64,000 bases of DNA from RHLJ01 sp040222455. GTDB lineage: Bacteria > Bacteroidota > Rhodothermia > Balneolales > Balneolaceae. Where the stretch lies: positions 1 through 64,000 of the forward strand of contig JAVKDD010000001.1 in assembly GCA_040222455.1 (NCBI GenBank), in the 5' to 3' direction. Made by a program: the position numbers and the translations under genes. Every line of letters begins with the position of its first letter. The stretch's first letter is position 1. Shown here in pieces: positions 7,211-16,292 of this stretch. A model generated the notes under the pieces. It was given only the letters and a program-made list of their open reading frames with translations, did no database searches and was not told the origin of the DNA.

Positions 7211-10200
7211 TTGCCAATCACAAAAACATTAGCAGTTACAAACGACTTTAAGAGCATAGGAATTTCCCTTGCTTCTGCTGAAACTATATTATCAAGATCT
7301 CATGGTGAAGTTTTAACACCTGAGACTATCAACTACAGAACCTTTAAGCCAGAAATGGATGGTCTTTTCTGTGAAAAGATATTCGGACCGGTTAAGGATT
7401 ACGAATGCCATTGTGGTAAATACAAGCGCATCCGTTATAAAGGTATAATCTGCGATCGTTGTGGAGTTGAAGTAACCAGAAAAGCAGTTCGCCGAGAGCG
7501 AATGGGACACATCACATTGACAGTTCCGGTTGTTCATATCTGGTATTTTAAATCTTTGCCTAATAAGATCGCTTATCTTCTAGGACTTTCGTCTAAGAAT
7601 CTAGATCGTATTGTGTATTACGAAACATTCGTAATCATAAATCCGGGTCTCGCTCGTGATTTAGGATACGCAAAAGGCGATTTGATTTCAGAAGAAGAGA
7701 AGTATGACATCTTCGATCAACTTCCGGAGGATAATTTTGATCTGGATGATGACGAAGACGACAAGTTCATTGTAAAAGAAGGTGCAGATGCACTTGCTGC
7801 AATGCTTGCTGATCTCGACCTTGATGATCTTGCATACCAATTACGTTATGAAGTGAAGCATGAGACTTCACAAATGCGTAAGAAAAAGAAATTGAAACGA
7901 CTTCAGGTAATTGAGTCTTTCCGTTCAGCGGCACAACACACAGAAAACCGTCCAGAATGGATGTGCCAAAGTGTGATTCCCGTTATTCCACCAGAATTAC
8001 GTCCGCTTGTACCTCTTGAAGGAGGTCGTTTTGCGACTTCTGACTTGAATGATCTTTACCGTCGTGTAATTATTAGAAACAATCGTCTTAAGAGACTAAT
8101 TGATATTAAAGCTCCTGATGTAATTCTCCGTAACGAGAAACGCATGTTGCAGGAAGCTGTAGATTCTCTCTATGACAACTCTCGTAAATCAAACGCTGTT
8201 CGAAATAACAATCGTCCTCTAAAATCTTTAAGTGATATGCTTAAAGGTAAGAGCGGTCGTTTCCGTCAAAACCTTTTAGGTAAGCGTGTTGATTATTCTG
8301 GACGTTCCGTAATTGTGGTTGGTCCAGAGCTGAAAATGCACGAGTGTGGCCTTCCAAAAGAAATGGCGGTTGAACTATATAAACCTTTTATCATTCGTCG
8401 TTTAATAGAACGCGGTTATGTTAAAACCGTGAAGAGTGCGAAGAAAGTAGTTGATCGTAGAGATGCGGTTGTATGGGAAGTGCTCGAAAATGTAATTGAC
8501 GGGCACCCAGTAATGTTAAACCGGGCTCCTACTCTTCACAGGTTAGGTATTCAGGCATTCCAGCCAGTACTTATCGAAGAGAAAGCGATTCGATTACATC
8601 CATTAGCTTGTACAGCGTTCAACGCCGATTTTGATGGTGATCAGATGGCGGTTCACTTACCGTTGAGTCATGATGCTGTGCTTGAGGCTTCAGTTCTTAT
8701 GCTTGGATCTCATAACATTATGAGTCCTGCAAGTGGTGGCCCGATTGCGGTTCCTTCTCAGGATATGATTTTGGGTCTTTATTATTTGACAAAACCAAGA
8801 AGCGGTCAAAAAGGTGAAGGAAAAACCTTTTCCTCTCCAGACGAAGTAATTGTAGCATTTGATCAAGGAAGACTTGATGTGCATGCAAAAATCAATGTTC
8901 GTATTAAAACAATGAATGCTGAAGGTGAAATGGTACAAGAAGTTGTTAAAACTTCTACGGGCCGAGTTATTTTCAACGCTATTGTTCCTGCAGAAATGGG
9001 ATACATCAACAAAACGCTTGGCAAGAAAGAGCTTCGTGTGTTGATTGGTGATATTCATGGTACTTGTGGCACCGCACGTTGTTCTACATTTTTGGATGAC
9101 ATGAAGAAAATTGGATACGAAAATGCTACACTTGGTGGACTATCGTTCAGCCTTGATGATATCATCATTCCTGATGCAAAAGCTAACTTGATTAACGGCG
9201 CTAAGGATGAAGTAAACGATATCCAGGGTAGATATGAAATGGGTTTCATTACAGATAACGAACGTTATAATCAGGTAATTGATAAGTGGACAAGTACAAC
9301 TAACCGTGTTTCTGAAACATTATTTCAAGCACTGGCAGATGATCGCGAAGGATTTAACCCAGTATTTATGATGGCTGATTCTGGCGCGAGAGGTTCGAAA
9401 GAACAGATTCGTCAGTTGGGTGGTATGCGTGGATTGATGGCTAAGCCTCAAAAAAGTTCCATGCAACAAGGAAACGAAGTTATTGAAAACCCGATTCTTT
9501 CTTCTTTCAAAGAAGGATTGACAGTACTTGAATACTTTATTTCTACTCACGGTGCTCGTAAAGGTCTTGCGGATACTGCACTTAAAACTGCTGATGCGGG
9601 TTATTTAACTCGTCGTTTGGTAGATGTTTCTCAGGATGTAATTATTACTGAGGAAGATTGTGGTACACTTCGTGGAATTAAAATGCAGGCGCTTAAAGAT
9701 AATGAGGATGTTATCGAGCGATTGGAAGATCGTATTATAGGACGTTATTCTCTTTACGATGTGGTTGATCCTATTTCAGATGAATTGATTTGTGAAGCAA
9801 ATCAAATGATCGACGAAACTGTAGCTAAGAAAATAGCTGAAACATCAATTGAAGAAGTAGACATTCGTTCTGTACTAACTTGCGAAACTGGTCGCGGTGT
9901 TTGTGCAAAATGTTATGGTCGTGATCTTGCTCGTGGAACAGTAGTAGAAAAGGGTGAAGCAGTTGGTGTTATTGCCGCTCAATCTATTGGTGAGCCGGGC
10001 ACACAGCTTACACTTCGTACATTCCACGTTGGTGGTACAGCATCTCGCCTTGAGGCAGATTCACAACACAAAGCAAAATTCGACGGTAAAGTTGAATTCG
10101 AAAATGTGCGTGTGGTTGTGTATGATGATGGCGAAGAAGAGCACAGCGTTGTTCTTAGCCGTGCTGGTGAACTTAAAATAGTTGACGACGAAGATAAAGT

Positions 10201-11518
10201 ACTTATCAGCTACAACGTACCTTATGGTTGCGAAATGATGGTTGAAGAAGGCGATATGGTTCCAAAAGGAGCTCAGCTTTGTAAATGGGATCCATACAAT
10301 GCTCTTATCTTCTCAGAAATTGACGGTAAACTTGAGTACAAAGATATCATCGAAGGAGTTACCTTCACAGATGATACCGATGCTCAAACCGGTCACCGTG
10401 AAAAAGTAATAGTTGACTCAAAAGATAGAACTCTTGTTCCTACACTTGTTGTAAAAGGAAAAGGTGATATTCTTCGTGAAAGCACGCTTCCTGTCGATAC
10501 CCATATTGTGGTAGATGATGGCGAAAAAGTACTTTCGGGTCAGGTAATTGCTAAGATTCCTAGAGCTACTTCAAAATCGAAAGATATTACAGCGGGTCTT
10601 CCTCGTGTAACCGAGCTTTTCGAAGCTCGATCTCCTAGCGATCCAGCAGCAGTTTCTGAGATTGATGGTATTGTAGAAATGGGCGGAAGAAAAAGAGGTT
10701 CTCAAGAAGTAATCGTTAAATCAAAAGACGGTACAGATGAGAAGAAATACCTTATTTCTCTTAGCAAGCACATTCTTGTTCAATCTAACGACTTTGTAAA
10801 AGCAGGACAGCCTCTTTCTGATGGAACTATCCCAGCTCAGGATATTCTAAACATTCTTGGACCATACGCTGTACAGTCGTACTTAGTGAATGAGATTCAG
10901 GAAGTTTACCGTCTTCAGGGTGTAAAAATAAACGATAAACACATTGAAGTTATCGTAAGCACTATGATGCAGAAAGTAGAAATTACTGATCCAGGCGATA
11001 CCATGTTCCTCGAAGGCGATAAAGTTGATCGTTTTGAAATGAACGTTCGTAACGATGAGTTGATTGGTAAATTCGTTATTACTGATGAAGGTGGAAGTGA
11101 ACTCAAAAAAGGTACTATCCTCGATCGTCGTGAAGTTAGAGATGTTAACAACACGTTGATTAAAGATGGAAAAGACGAATTGCAAACTAGAGAAGCAGAA
11201 CCTGCTATCTCTAAACCAATTCTTCTTGGTATCACAAGAGCAGCTCTTTCAACCGAAAGTTGGTTATCAGCAGCTTCCTTCCAGGAAACTACAAAAGTTC
11301 TTACTCAGGCTTCGATTGAAGCCAAGAGAGACTTCCTCCGTGGACTTAAAGAAAATGTGGTGGTTGGTCATAAAGTGCCAGCTGGTACAGGTCTTAAAGA
11401 GTACAATGAAATTATTGTTGGATCTAAAAAAGACATGGAAGAAGGCGATGTAGAAGTTGCTAAAGTATTTGAAGCCCTTAGTGGCGACGATACAGAAACA
11501 GTTGAGGGTGAAGAATAA
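7211..11518 (+). CDS. rpoC: DNA-directed RNA polymerase subunit beta'
   Basis: The 1435-residue beta' subunit carries the first zinc site (C66, C68, C81, C84), the catalytic magnesium loop NADFDGDQ from residue 471 and the second zinc site (C817, C891, C898, C901). Length is typical of Bacteroidota-type polymerases, somewhat longer than the E. coli protein. The start is TTG seven bases after a perfect AGGAGG (7198-7203). It is the last gene of the operon and ends 22 bases before a strong intrinsic terminator. Confidence 0.98.
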   Translation: MPITKTLAVTNDFKSIGISLASAETILSRSHGEVLTPETINYRTFKPEMDGLFCEKIFGPVKDYECHCGKYKRIRYKGIICDRCGVEVTRKAVRRERMGHITLTVPVVHIWYFKSLPNKIAYLLGLSSKNLDRIVYYETFVIINPGLARDLGYAKGDLISEEEKYDIFDQLPEDNFDLDDDEDDKFIVKEGADALAAMLADLDLDDLAYQLRYEVKHETSQMRKKKKLKRLQVIESFRSAAQHTENRPEWMCQSVIPVIPPELRPLVPLEGGRFATSDLNDLYRRVIIRNNRLKRLIDIKAPDVILRNEKRMLQEAVDSLYDNSRKSNAVRNNNRPLKSLSDMLKGKSGRFRQNLLGKRVDYSGRSVIVVGPELKMHECGLPKEMAVELYKPFIIRRLIERGYVKTVKSAKKVVDRRDAVVWEVLENVIDGHPVMLNRAPTLHRLGIQAFQPVLIEEKAIRLHPLACTAFNADFDGDQMAVHLPLSHDAVLEASVLMLGSHNIMSPASGGPIAVPSQDMILGLYYLTKPRSGQKGEGKTFSSPDEVIVAFDQGRLDVHAKINVRIKTMNAEGEMVQEVVKTSTGRVIFNAIVPAEMGYINKTLGKKELRVLIGDIHGTCGTARCSTFLDDMKKIGYENATLGGLSFSLDDIIIPDAKANLINGAKDEVNDIQGRYEMGFITDNERYNQVIDKWTSTTNRVSETLFQALADDREGFNPVFMMADSGARGSKEQIRQLGGMRGLMAKPQKSSMQQGNEVIENPILSSFKEGLTVLEYFISTHGARKGLADTALKTADAGYLTRRLVDVSQDVIITEEDCGTLRGIKMQALKDNEDVIERLEDRIIGRYSLYDVVDPISDELICEANQMIDETVAKKIAETSIEEVDIRSVLTCETGRGVCAKCYGRDLARGTVVEKGEAVGVIAAQSIGEPGTQLTLRTFHVGGTASRLEADSQHKAKFDGKVEFENVRVVVYDDGEEEHSVVLSRAGELKIVDDEDKVLISYNVPYGCEMMVEEGDMVPKGAQLCKWDPYNALIFSEIDGKLEYKDIIEGVTFTDDTDAQTGHREKVIVDSKDRTLVPTLVVKGKGDILRESTLPVDTHIVVDDGEKVLSGQVIAKIPRATSKSKDITAGLPRVTELFEARSPSDPAAVSEIDGIVEMGGRKRGSQEVIVKSKDGTDEKKYLISLSKHILVQSNDFVKAGQPLSDGTIPAQDILNILGPYAVQSYLVNEIQEVYRLQGVKINDKHIEVIVSTMMQKVEITDPGDTMFLEGDKVDRFEMNVRNDELIGKFVITDEGGSELKKGTILDRREVRDVNNTLIKDGKDELQTREAEPAISKPILLGITRAALSTESWLSAASFQETTKVLTQASIEAKRDFLRGLKENVVVGHKVPAGTGLKEYNEIIVGSKKDMEEGDVEVAKVFEALSGDDTETVEGEE

Positions 11519-11540
11519 TTACTTCAACTGTTTAGAAATT

Positions 11541-11574
11541 AAAACCCCGCTCATAATTTGAGCGGGGTTTTTTT
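11541..11574 (+). terminator. Intrinsic terminator after rpoC
   Basis: AAACCCCGCTCA pairs with TGAGCGGGGTTT around a short A/T loop, followed by a run of seven T. It closes the long operon that begins upstream of secE. Confidence 0.93.
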
Positions 11575-11661
11575 ATGATCAAGAATTAGAATAATTTTCA
11601 AGATGAGTGATATAATTTACTATTTTAAAAAAGTATGTGAATAATAAAGAAGTATTTTTAA

Positions 11662-13068
11662 ATGAAGATCTCTAGTTCAGTATTAATTTTTTTGGCATTC
11701 TTATTAACGCTTGGTTGTAAAGCTACAGGACCTGATAGTTCTTCTTCACCTTCTATGTGGTTGACAACGGCAAACCAACAAGCTCTTTTTAATGAAATAG
11801 AAGGTGGAATAAATTCTATTGGAAGCCTATCAGAAAATCCTCAAATAGAAGTAGATTCAAAAATTACCTATCAAGAAATAGATGGATATGGATTCTCATT
11901 AACAGGTGGAAGCGCTCTACATATTAACAATATGAATAATAGTGAAAAAGCTTCTTTGATAAGGGAACTATTTGGGCAAGGTGATGGAGATATTGGGATT
12001 AGTTATTTAAGAGTTAGTATTGGAGCTTCCGATCTAGACGCAGCCCCATTCACCTACAATGACCTACCAGCAGGTCAAACAGATATAAATCTGGACAATT
12101 TCAGCTTAGCACCCGATCGAATTCATTTGATTCCTGTTTTAAAGCAAATTCTTGAAGTAAATCCTGAGATAAAAATTCTTGGCTCACCTTGGTCGGCACC
12201 ATCATGGATGAAAACAAATAACTCTCCTATTGGTGGAAGTCTAAAGCCTGAATACTATGAAGTGTATGCCAACTATTTCGTTAAATACATTAAAGGAATG
12301 GAAGCTGAAGGGATCAAAATAGATGCAATTACTATTCAAAATGAACCTCAACATGACGGTAATAACCCGAGCATGGTAATGTCTAGTAATGAGCAAAAAG
12401 AATTCATTAAAAATCACCTTGGACCCGCTTTTGAAACAGCGAACATAAATACAAAAATAATTATTTGGGATCACAACGCAGATCGCCCTGATTTCCCAAT
12501 AAATATCTTAAATGATCCCGAAGCAAAACAATATGTTGATGGATCCGCATTTCATTTTTATGCAGGAAATATATCAGCTTTAAGTGAAGTTCATGAAGCT
12601 CATCCCGACAAGAATATTTATTTCACCGAACAATGGATAGGAGCGCCTGGAAATTTTTCAGGTGATTTAGCTTGGCACACTAGAAATCTTATTGTAGGCG
12701 CTACACGCAATTGGAGCAGAAATGTATTACAGTGGAATCTTGCTTCAGATCAAAATCTGGAGCCACATACTGAGGGTGGTTGCGACCAATGTCTAGGTGG
12801 ATTAACTATTGAAGGCGATAGTGTAACTAGGAATCCCGGATACTATATAATTGCCCATGCTTCAAAATTTGTAAGACCTGGATCAGTAAGAATTTCATCA
12901 AATGAAGTCTCGGGATTGCCAAATGTAGCCTTCAAAACTCCAGAGGATAACATTGTAGTTATAATACTTAATGATTTGGCAGGTAGTTCTAAGGTAGAGT
13001 TATCTATTGATGGTGAGTTATATTCAATTTCATTAGCAGCGGGCTCTGTTGCAACACTTGTCTTTTGA
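11662..13068 (+). CDS. Glycoside hydrolase family 30 lipoprotein (beta-glucosidase/endo-glucanase type)
   Basis: This 468-residue protein begins with a lipoprotein signal (FLLTLGC, lipid-carrying Cys19). The GH30 landmarks follow: GYGFSLTGGSA near residue 76, GSPWSAPSWMKT (174-185), the acid/base glutamate in IQNEP (E228) and the nucleophile in FTEQW (E323), with a C-terminal beta domain. GH30 enzymes cleave beta-linked glucosyl or xylosyl chains with retention. The substrate is not readable from sequence; beta-1,6- or beta-1,3-glucan is plausible. The nearby LacI repressor and carbohydrate-binding operon suggest a shared role in polysaccharide use. Confidence 0.88.
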   Translation: MKISSSVLIFLAFLLTLGCKATGPDSSSSPSMWLTTANQQALFNEIEGGINSIGSLSENPQIEVDSKITYQEIDGYGFSLTGGSALHINNMNNSEKASLIRELFGQGDGDIGISYLRVSIGASDLDAAPFTYNDLPAGQTDINLDNFSLAPDRIHLIPVLKQILEVNPEIKILGSPWSAPSWMKTNNSPIGGSLKPEYYEVYANYFVKYIKGMEAEGIKIDAITIQNEPQHDGNNPSMVMSSNEQKEFIKNHLGPAFETANINTKIIIWDHNADRPDFPINILNDPEAKQYVDGSAFHFYAGNISALSEVHEAHPDKNIYFTEQWIGAPGNFSGDLAWHTRNLIVGATRNWSRNVLQWNLASDQNLEPHTEGGCDQCLGGLTIEGDSVTRNPGYYIIAHASKFVRPGSVRISSNEVSGLPNVAFKTPEDNIVVIILNDLAGSSKVELSIDGELYSISLAAGSVATLVF

Positions 13069-13111
13069 TAATTATTTCAATTTTAAATACAGCTTCTAAA
13101 TCTCATTAAGT

Positions 13112-14896
13112 ATGTCTATAACTCCCCGAAAGAAAATCCTCTTCTGGTTAATTACCATACTTTTCCCGGTGGTACTATTAGCCATTATAGAGCTTGGTTT
13201 GAGGCTTTCTGGCTATGATGAAAAAAAACAAGATTTATTTATAGAATATGTAGCTAATACAGATTATTTAATACCTAATCCAGAGTATGTAAAACGGTAC
13301 TTTCCTACTTTCCAGCCAAATATTGCTCCAAATGTATTTAAAAAAGAAAAGGCAAAAAATACTTTTCGAGTATTCGTTTTTGGTGGGTCTTCCACCTTTG
13401 GCTTTCCGTATAACTTTTATTACAGCTTTGCCAGCCAGTTAGAGCAACTGCTTCTCCTGAATACAGATGGATTAAACGTTGAAGTTATCAATTTAGGAAT
13501 GACAGCAGTAAACAGTTATGTAATAAGAGATTTATCAAAAAAGGTAATGCCTTACGATCCTGATGCAGTGATAATATATGCTGGACATAACGAATACTAT
13601 GGTTCATTTGGGGTTGCTACTACTCAGTTTGGCTTAGTAAATAGCATATTCATTAAAAGAATGGTTATAGGCCTAAAGGATTTGAGACTATTTAGACTAT
13701 TCGAAAATCTATTAAAAGGAGATGTTGATAGTAATCCTGAGAACAGAACTTTGATGGCAAAAGTTATAAAGGAATCGAATATTGAATTAGGAGGAGAGCT
13801 GTATGAGGAGGGAGTAAAACAATTTGAGAAGAATATCGGAGATGTTATCGATTTATTTATCGGTGAAGAAATACCTGTATATATTGGCACTATTGCTTCC
13901 AATCTGAAAGACCAACCTCCTTTAGGTGATAATGAAGACGCACTATCAAAATATAAGGAAGCAAATAGACTATTGGAATCAGGCGATAGTTTATCAGCTA
14001 TTAATAGTTTCGAAGAGGCTAAAGAATTAGACGGTATTCGGTTTAGGGGGGTAAAAGGAATTAACGAGTTTATAAGCAAGTCGTCGGAAAGAGAAGGAGT
14101 TCATTTAGTAGATATTCAGAAGATGCTTAGAGAAACTTCAACAAGCGGAATTGAAGATGAAACTATATTTACTGATCACCTTCATCCGAACGCCAACGGT
14201 CATATTTTAATGGCCGAGTTATTTTATGAGACTATCCTAGATCTTAAACAGGTAAAAGATTCATATAAGCCAAACAGCTTTACCATTCCTCAGAAAATCA
14301 GTCAATTTGAACAGGTATATTCAAATACAGCTATTTCGAGATTATTAGTTGGTTATCCTTTTAAAAAAGGATTATCAGTTGAACAGGAACTAGCCGAATT
14401 TCAAAAAATATATCAAGGATACTTATCCTCATCTTATACAGACTCAATTGCGGCGAGTGCAGCCCGCACTAATAGATTAGTTCCTCTAGCTTTAACTGAT
14501 GTTGTGAATAAATCAAAAGAACTTCAGGATTCTACCATGGTTATTTCACATTATTATGAGCTTTTAAAATGGCAATTAAATTCAGTTGATCTGATTGAAA
14601 AAGGTATCGAGTACGCAGTAAATAATAGATCGGCTGATACTTATTTGGTTAACATTATTACGCAGGTTTTAAACGATGGAAACTATGAACCAAGGTATAT
14701 GGATGTACTTTCATCGTTATATTTGTTAAATAATGAATTGGATAAAGCAGGATACTGGCTCGCAGAAAGTGAGAGGCTTGAACCGGATTCTATGCGGTTG
14801 GTGTATAACTACGCTCGATATTACCTTTTAACGGGCAACAATACTAAAGCAAATGAATACTATCAAAGGTTTTTAAATCTTCAAAAAGGAAACTAG
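13112..14896 (+). CDS. Membrane-anchored SGNH/GDSL-family hydrolase with C-terminal TPR-like region
   Basis: The 594-residue protein has one N-terminal membrane helix (FWLITILFPVVLLAIIELGL, residues 11-30). The SGNH blocks follow: FVFGGSSTFG (Ser93 in the nucleophile position), IIYAGHNEYYG (Asn160) and DHLHPNANGH near residue 350, supplying the Asp-His pair. Residues from about 400 are helical and TPR-like (LAESERLEPDSMRLVYNYAR). Such enzymes usually remove acyl groups from glycans or lipids at the cell envelope. It follows GH30 by 43 bases and may share its transcript. The exact substrate is unknown. Confidence 0.8.
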   Translation: MSITPRKKILFWLITILFPVVLLAIIELGLRLSGYDEKKQDLFIEYVANTDYLIPNPEYVKRYFPTFQPNIAPNVFKKEKAKNTFRVFVFGGSSTFGFPYNFYYSFASQLEQLLLLNTDGLNVEVINLGMTAVNSYVIRDLSKKVMPYDPDAVIIYAGHNEYYGSFGVATTQFGLVNSIFIKRMVIGLKDLRLFRLFENLLKGDVDSNPENRTLMAKVIKESNIELGGELYEEGVKQFEKNIGDVIDLFIGEEIPVYIGTIASNLKDQPPLGDNEDALSKYKEANRLLESGDSLSAINSFEEAKELDGIRFRGVKGINEFISKSSEREGVHLVDIQKMLRETSTSGIEDETIFTDHLHPNANGHILMAELFYETILDLKQVKDSYKPNSFTIPQKISQFEQVYSNTAISRLLVGYPFKKGLSVEQELAEFQKIYQGYLSSSYTDSIAASAARTNRLVPLALTDVVNKSKELQDSTMVISHYYELLKWQLNSVDLIEKGIEYAVNNRSADTYLVNIITQVLNDGNYEPRYMDVLSSLYLLNNELDKAGYWLAESERLEPDSMRLVYNYARYYLLTGNNTKANEYYQRFLNLQKGN

Positions 14897-14937
14897 AATA
14901 GTAATTGTAAGCTACAATCACTTCCAAGCTATTAGTA

Positions 14938-15945
14938 CTACGTAGAGTTACGAACAGATAGAGAAACGGGAATAACACTTAGTATGCCACTATGGCGACT
15001 ATAATCCATCATTTTATCGCTCAAAATCCCGAAGGCTTTTTTTGCAAGCATTTCATAATCGGTATGAACAGAAGTAATGGTCGGATGAATAAAACTGCAA
15101 ATTGGAAGATCATCATATCCTGCAATAGCTACATCTTCAGGCACATTAACTTTAGCTTCGGTAGCTTGTTCAAGAAAACCTAAGCACATATAGTCGTTAC
15201 TAGAAAATATAGCCCTGGGTTTATCTTTTAGTTTCTGATAAGCATCGAAAGCAAGTGCCCCTGAACTAGATCCATAATCTCCTTCAAATTGCCATACTAA
15301 TTTCATATCCGATTTTTGGCTTACAAAATCTAAGTAACCATTTTTTCTAAGAAGTGACTCATTCTTATTTATAGGTCCTGTAATCAAGCCAACTTCTTTA
15401 TAGCCTTTTTCATAAAAATGTTGAGCAACTATGTAGCCCCCTCGATAGGAATCAAATGTAACGGTATCTAATACAGGATTAAACAAAGGAGCTACCGAAA
15501 CTAAAGTAAAATCAGACGGAATATTCAAAATTAAATTTTGATAGTCTGGCTCTTGAAGGGTTGGTAAAAAAAGGATCGCAGATTCAATTGAATTGTAGCT
15601 TAGCTCTGTAATAAATTCAGATAAACTTGCCTGTTGAGGATCAAAAACGTGGAGCGACAAATTTATATTCAGATCAGTGGAGGCTAAATTAAATCCGTAA
15701 AAAAAGGTAGAATAAAATTCTTCAGGATAAAATGATGTTATGAGGGCAACTCTGATTTTATTCTTATAACTGTACTTCCCATTAAGTAACCTGGTATTTA
15801 CAGGATAATTAATTTCTTGAGCAGTTTTAATAGTAAGTGCTACATTTTTTGAACTACTTTTCGATTCCCCCCTAAGAATTCTAGAAACGGTTGAAACCGA
15901 AAGTCCAGTTTTTTCAGCAATATCGTGAAGTGTAGCTTTAATCAT
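14938..15945 (-). CDS. LacI-family transcriptional regulator
   Basis: The 335-residue protein opens with the LacI helix-turn-helix and hinge (TLHDIAEKTGLSVSTVSRIL, residues 5-24). A periplasmic-binding-protein-like sensor domain follows (IRVALITSFYPEEFYSTFF..., FSSNDYMCLGFLEQA, VAIAGYDDLPICSFIHP). It is divergent from the carbohydrate-binding/TonB receptor operon, and the 347-base gap between them holds three LacI-type operator-like sites, so it is probably a sugar-responsive repressor of that operon and of itself. The effector is unknown. Confidence 0.92.
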   Translation of the reverse strand: MIKATLHDIAEKTGLSVSTVSRILRGESKSSSKNVALTIKTAQEINYPVNTRLLNGKYSYKNKIRVALITSFYPEEFYSTFFYGFNLASTDLNINLSLHVFDPQQASLSEFITELSYNSIESAILFLPTLQEPDYQNLILNIPSDFTLVSVAPLFNPVLDTVTFDSYRGGYIVAQHFYEKGYKEVGLITGPINKNESLLRKNGYLDFVSQKSDMKLVWQFEGDYGSSSGALAFDAYQKLKDKPRAIFSSNDYMCLGFLEQATEAKVNVPEDVAIAGYDDLPICSFIHPTITSVHTDYEMLAKKAFGILSDKMMDYSRHSGILSVIPVSLSVRNST

Positions 15946-16030
15946 TTTAGTGTCTTTTCAATTGGCTGATATAATTACAATCAGTTCTGTGAAAAAAATT
16001 ATCTTAGATAATAAGAAATTTGCGCAAAAA

Positions 16031-16044
16031 AAGAAGCGCTTTCA
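16031..16044 (+). promoter_or_regulatory. LacI-type operator site 1
   Basis: AAGAAGCGCTTTCA contains the palindrome AAGCGCTT and fits 8 of 10 fixed positions of the TGNAANCGNTNNCA form bound by many LacI/GalR regulators. It shares an exact AGCGCTTTCAT with site 2, exactly 50 bases away. Confidence 0.6.
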
Positions 16045-16080
16045 TCGATCGTTTATAAATTCTTTTTCCTGATGATTAAA

Positions 16081-16094
16081 TGGTAGCGCTTTCA
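16081..16094 (+). promoter_or_regulatory. LacI-type operator site 2
   Basis: TGGTAGCGCTTTCA fits 9 of 10 fixed positions of the general LacI/GalR operator form. The 11-base word AGCGCTTTCAT is identical to site 1. The 50-base spacing would suit a pair of bound dimers or a small loop. Confidence 0.6.
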
Positions 16095-16178
16095 TTATCA
16101 AAATACAGAAAAATAATTGATTTCGTGAGAAATTTTCTCATGAGAATTGAAAAAAGTCTCTTTTTTATGTTGTTTCTT

Positions 16179-16192
16179 TGGAAGCGATTCTC
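16179..16192 (+). promoter_or_regulatory. LacI-type operator site 3 (weaker)
   Basis: TGGAAGCGATTCTC fits 8 of 10 fixed positions and lies 98 bases after site 2, about 100 bases before the start codon of the first operon gene. Confidence 0.4.
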
Positions 16193-16292
16193 TAAAATAG
16201 TGACTAATAAATACAAGGATTAAAAATGTGAATCTAAACCGTTCATATTGATACAATTGTATAATCAACTTTTAACGAATTTAGGATAAAAC

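Larger units (their letters stand above)
15946..16292. promoter_or_regulatory. Divergent regulatory region between lacI-type gene and the receptor operon
   Basis: This gap of 347 bases has no gene. It is A/T-rich except for three short GC-cored sites (16031, 16081, 16179) that match the general LacI/GalR operator form. The promoters of both flanking transcripts must lie here. A specific -35/-10 pair cannot be assigned with confidence. Confidence 0.75.

Noticed and set aside
8690..9058. Long antisense frame inside rpoC (and similar ones in rpoB, L11, L1, RND and TonB genes)
   Set aside because: These are shadows of strongly conserved coding regions on the other strand, with no own start signals.
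14904..14918. Small hairpin ATTGTA/TACAAT between the SGNH and LacI genes
   Set aside because: Only six A/T-rich pairs and no U-run; too weak to call a terminator.
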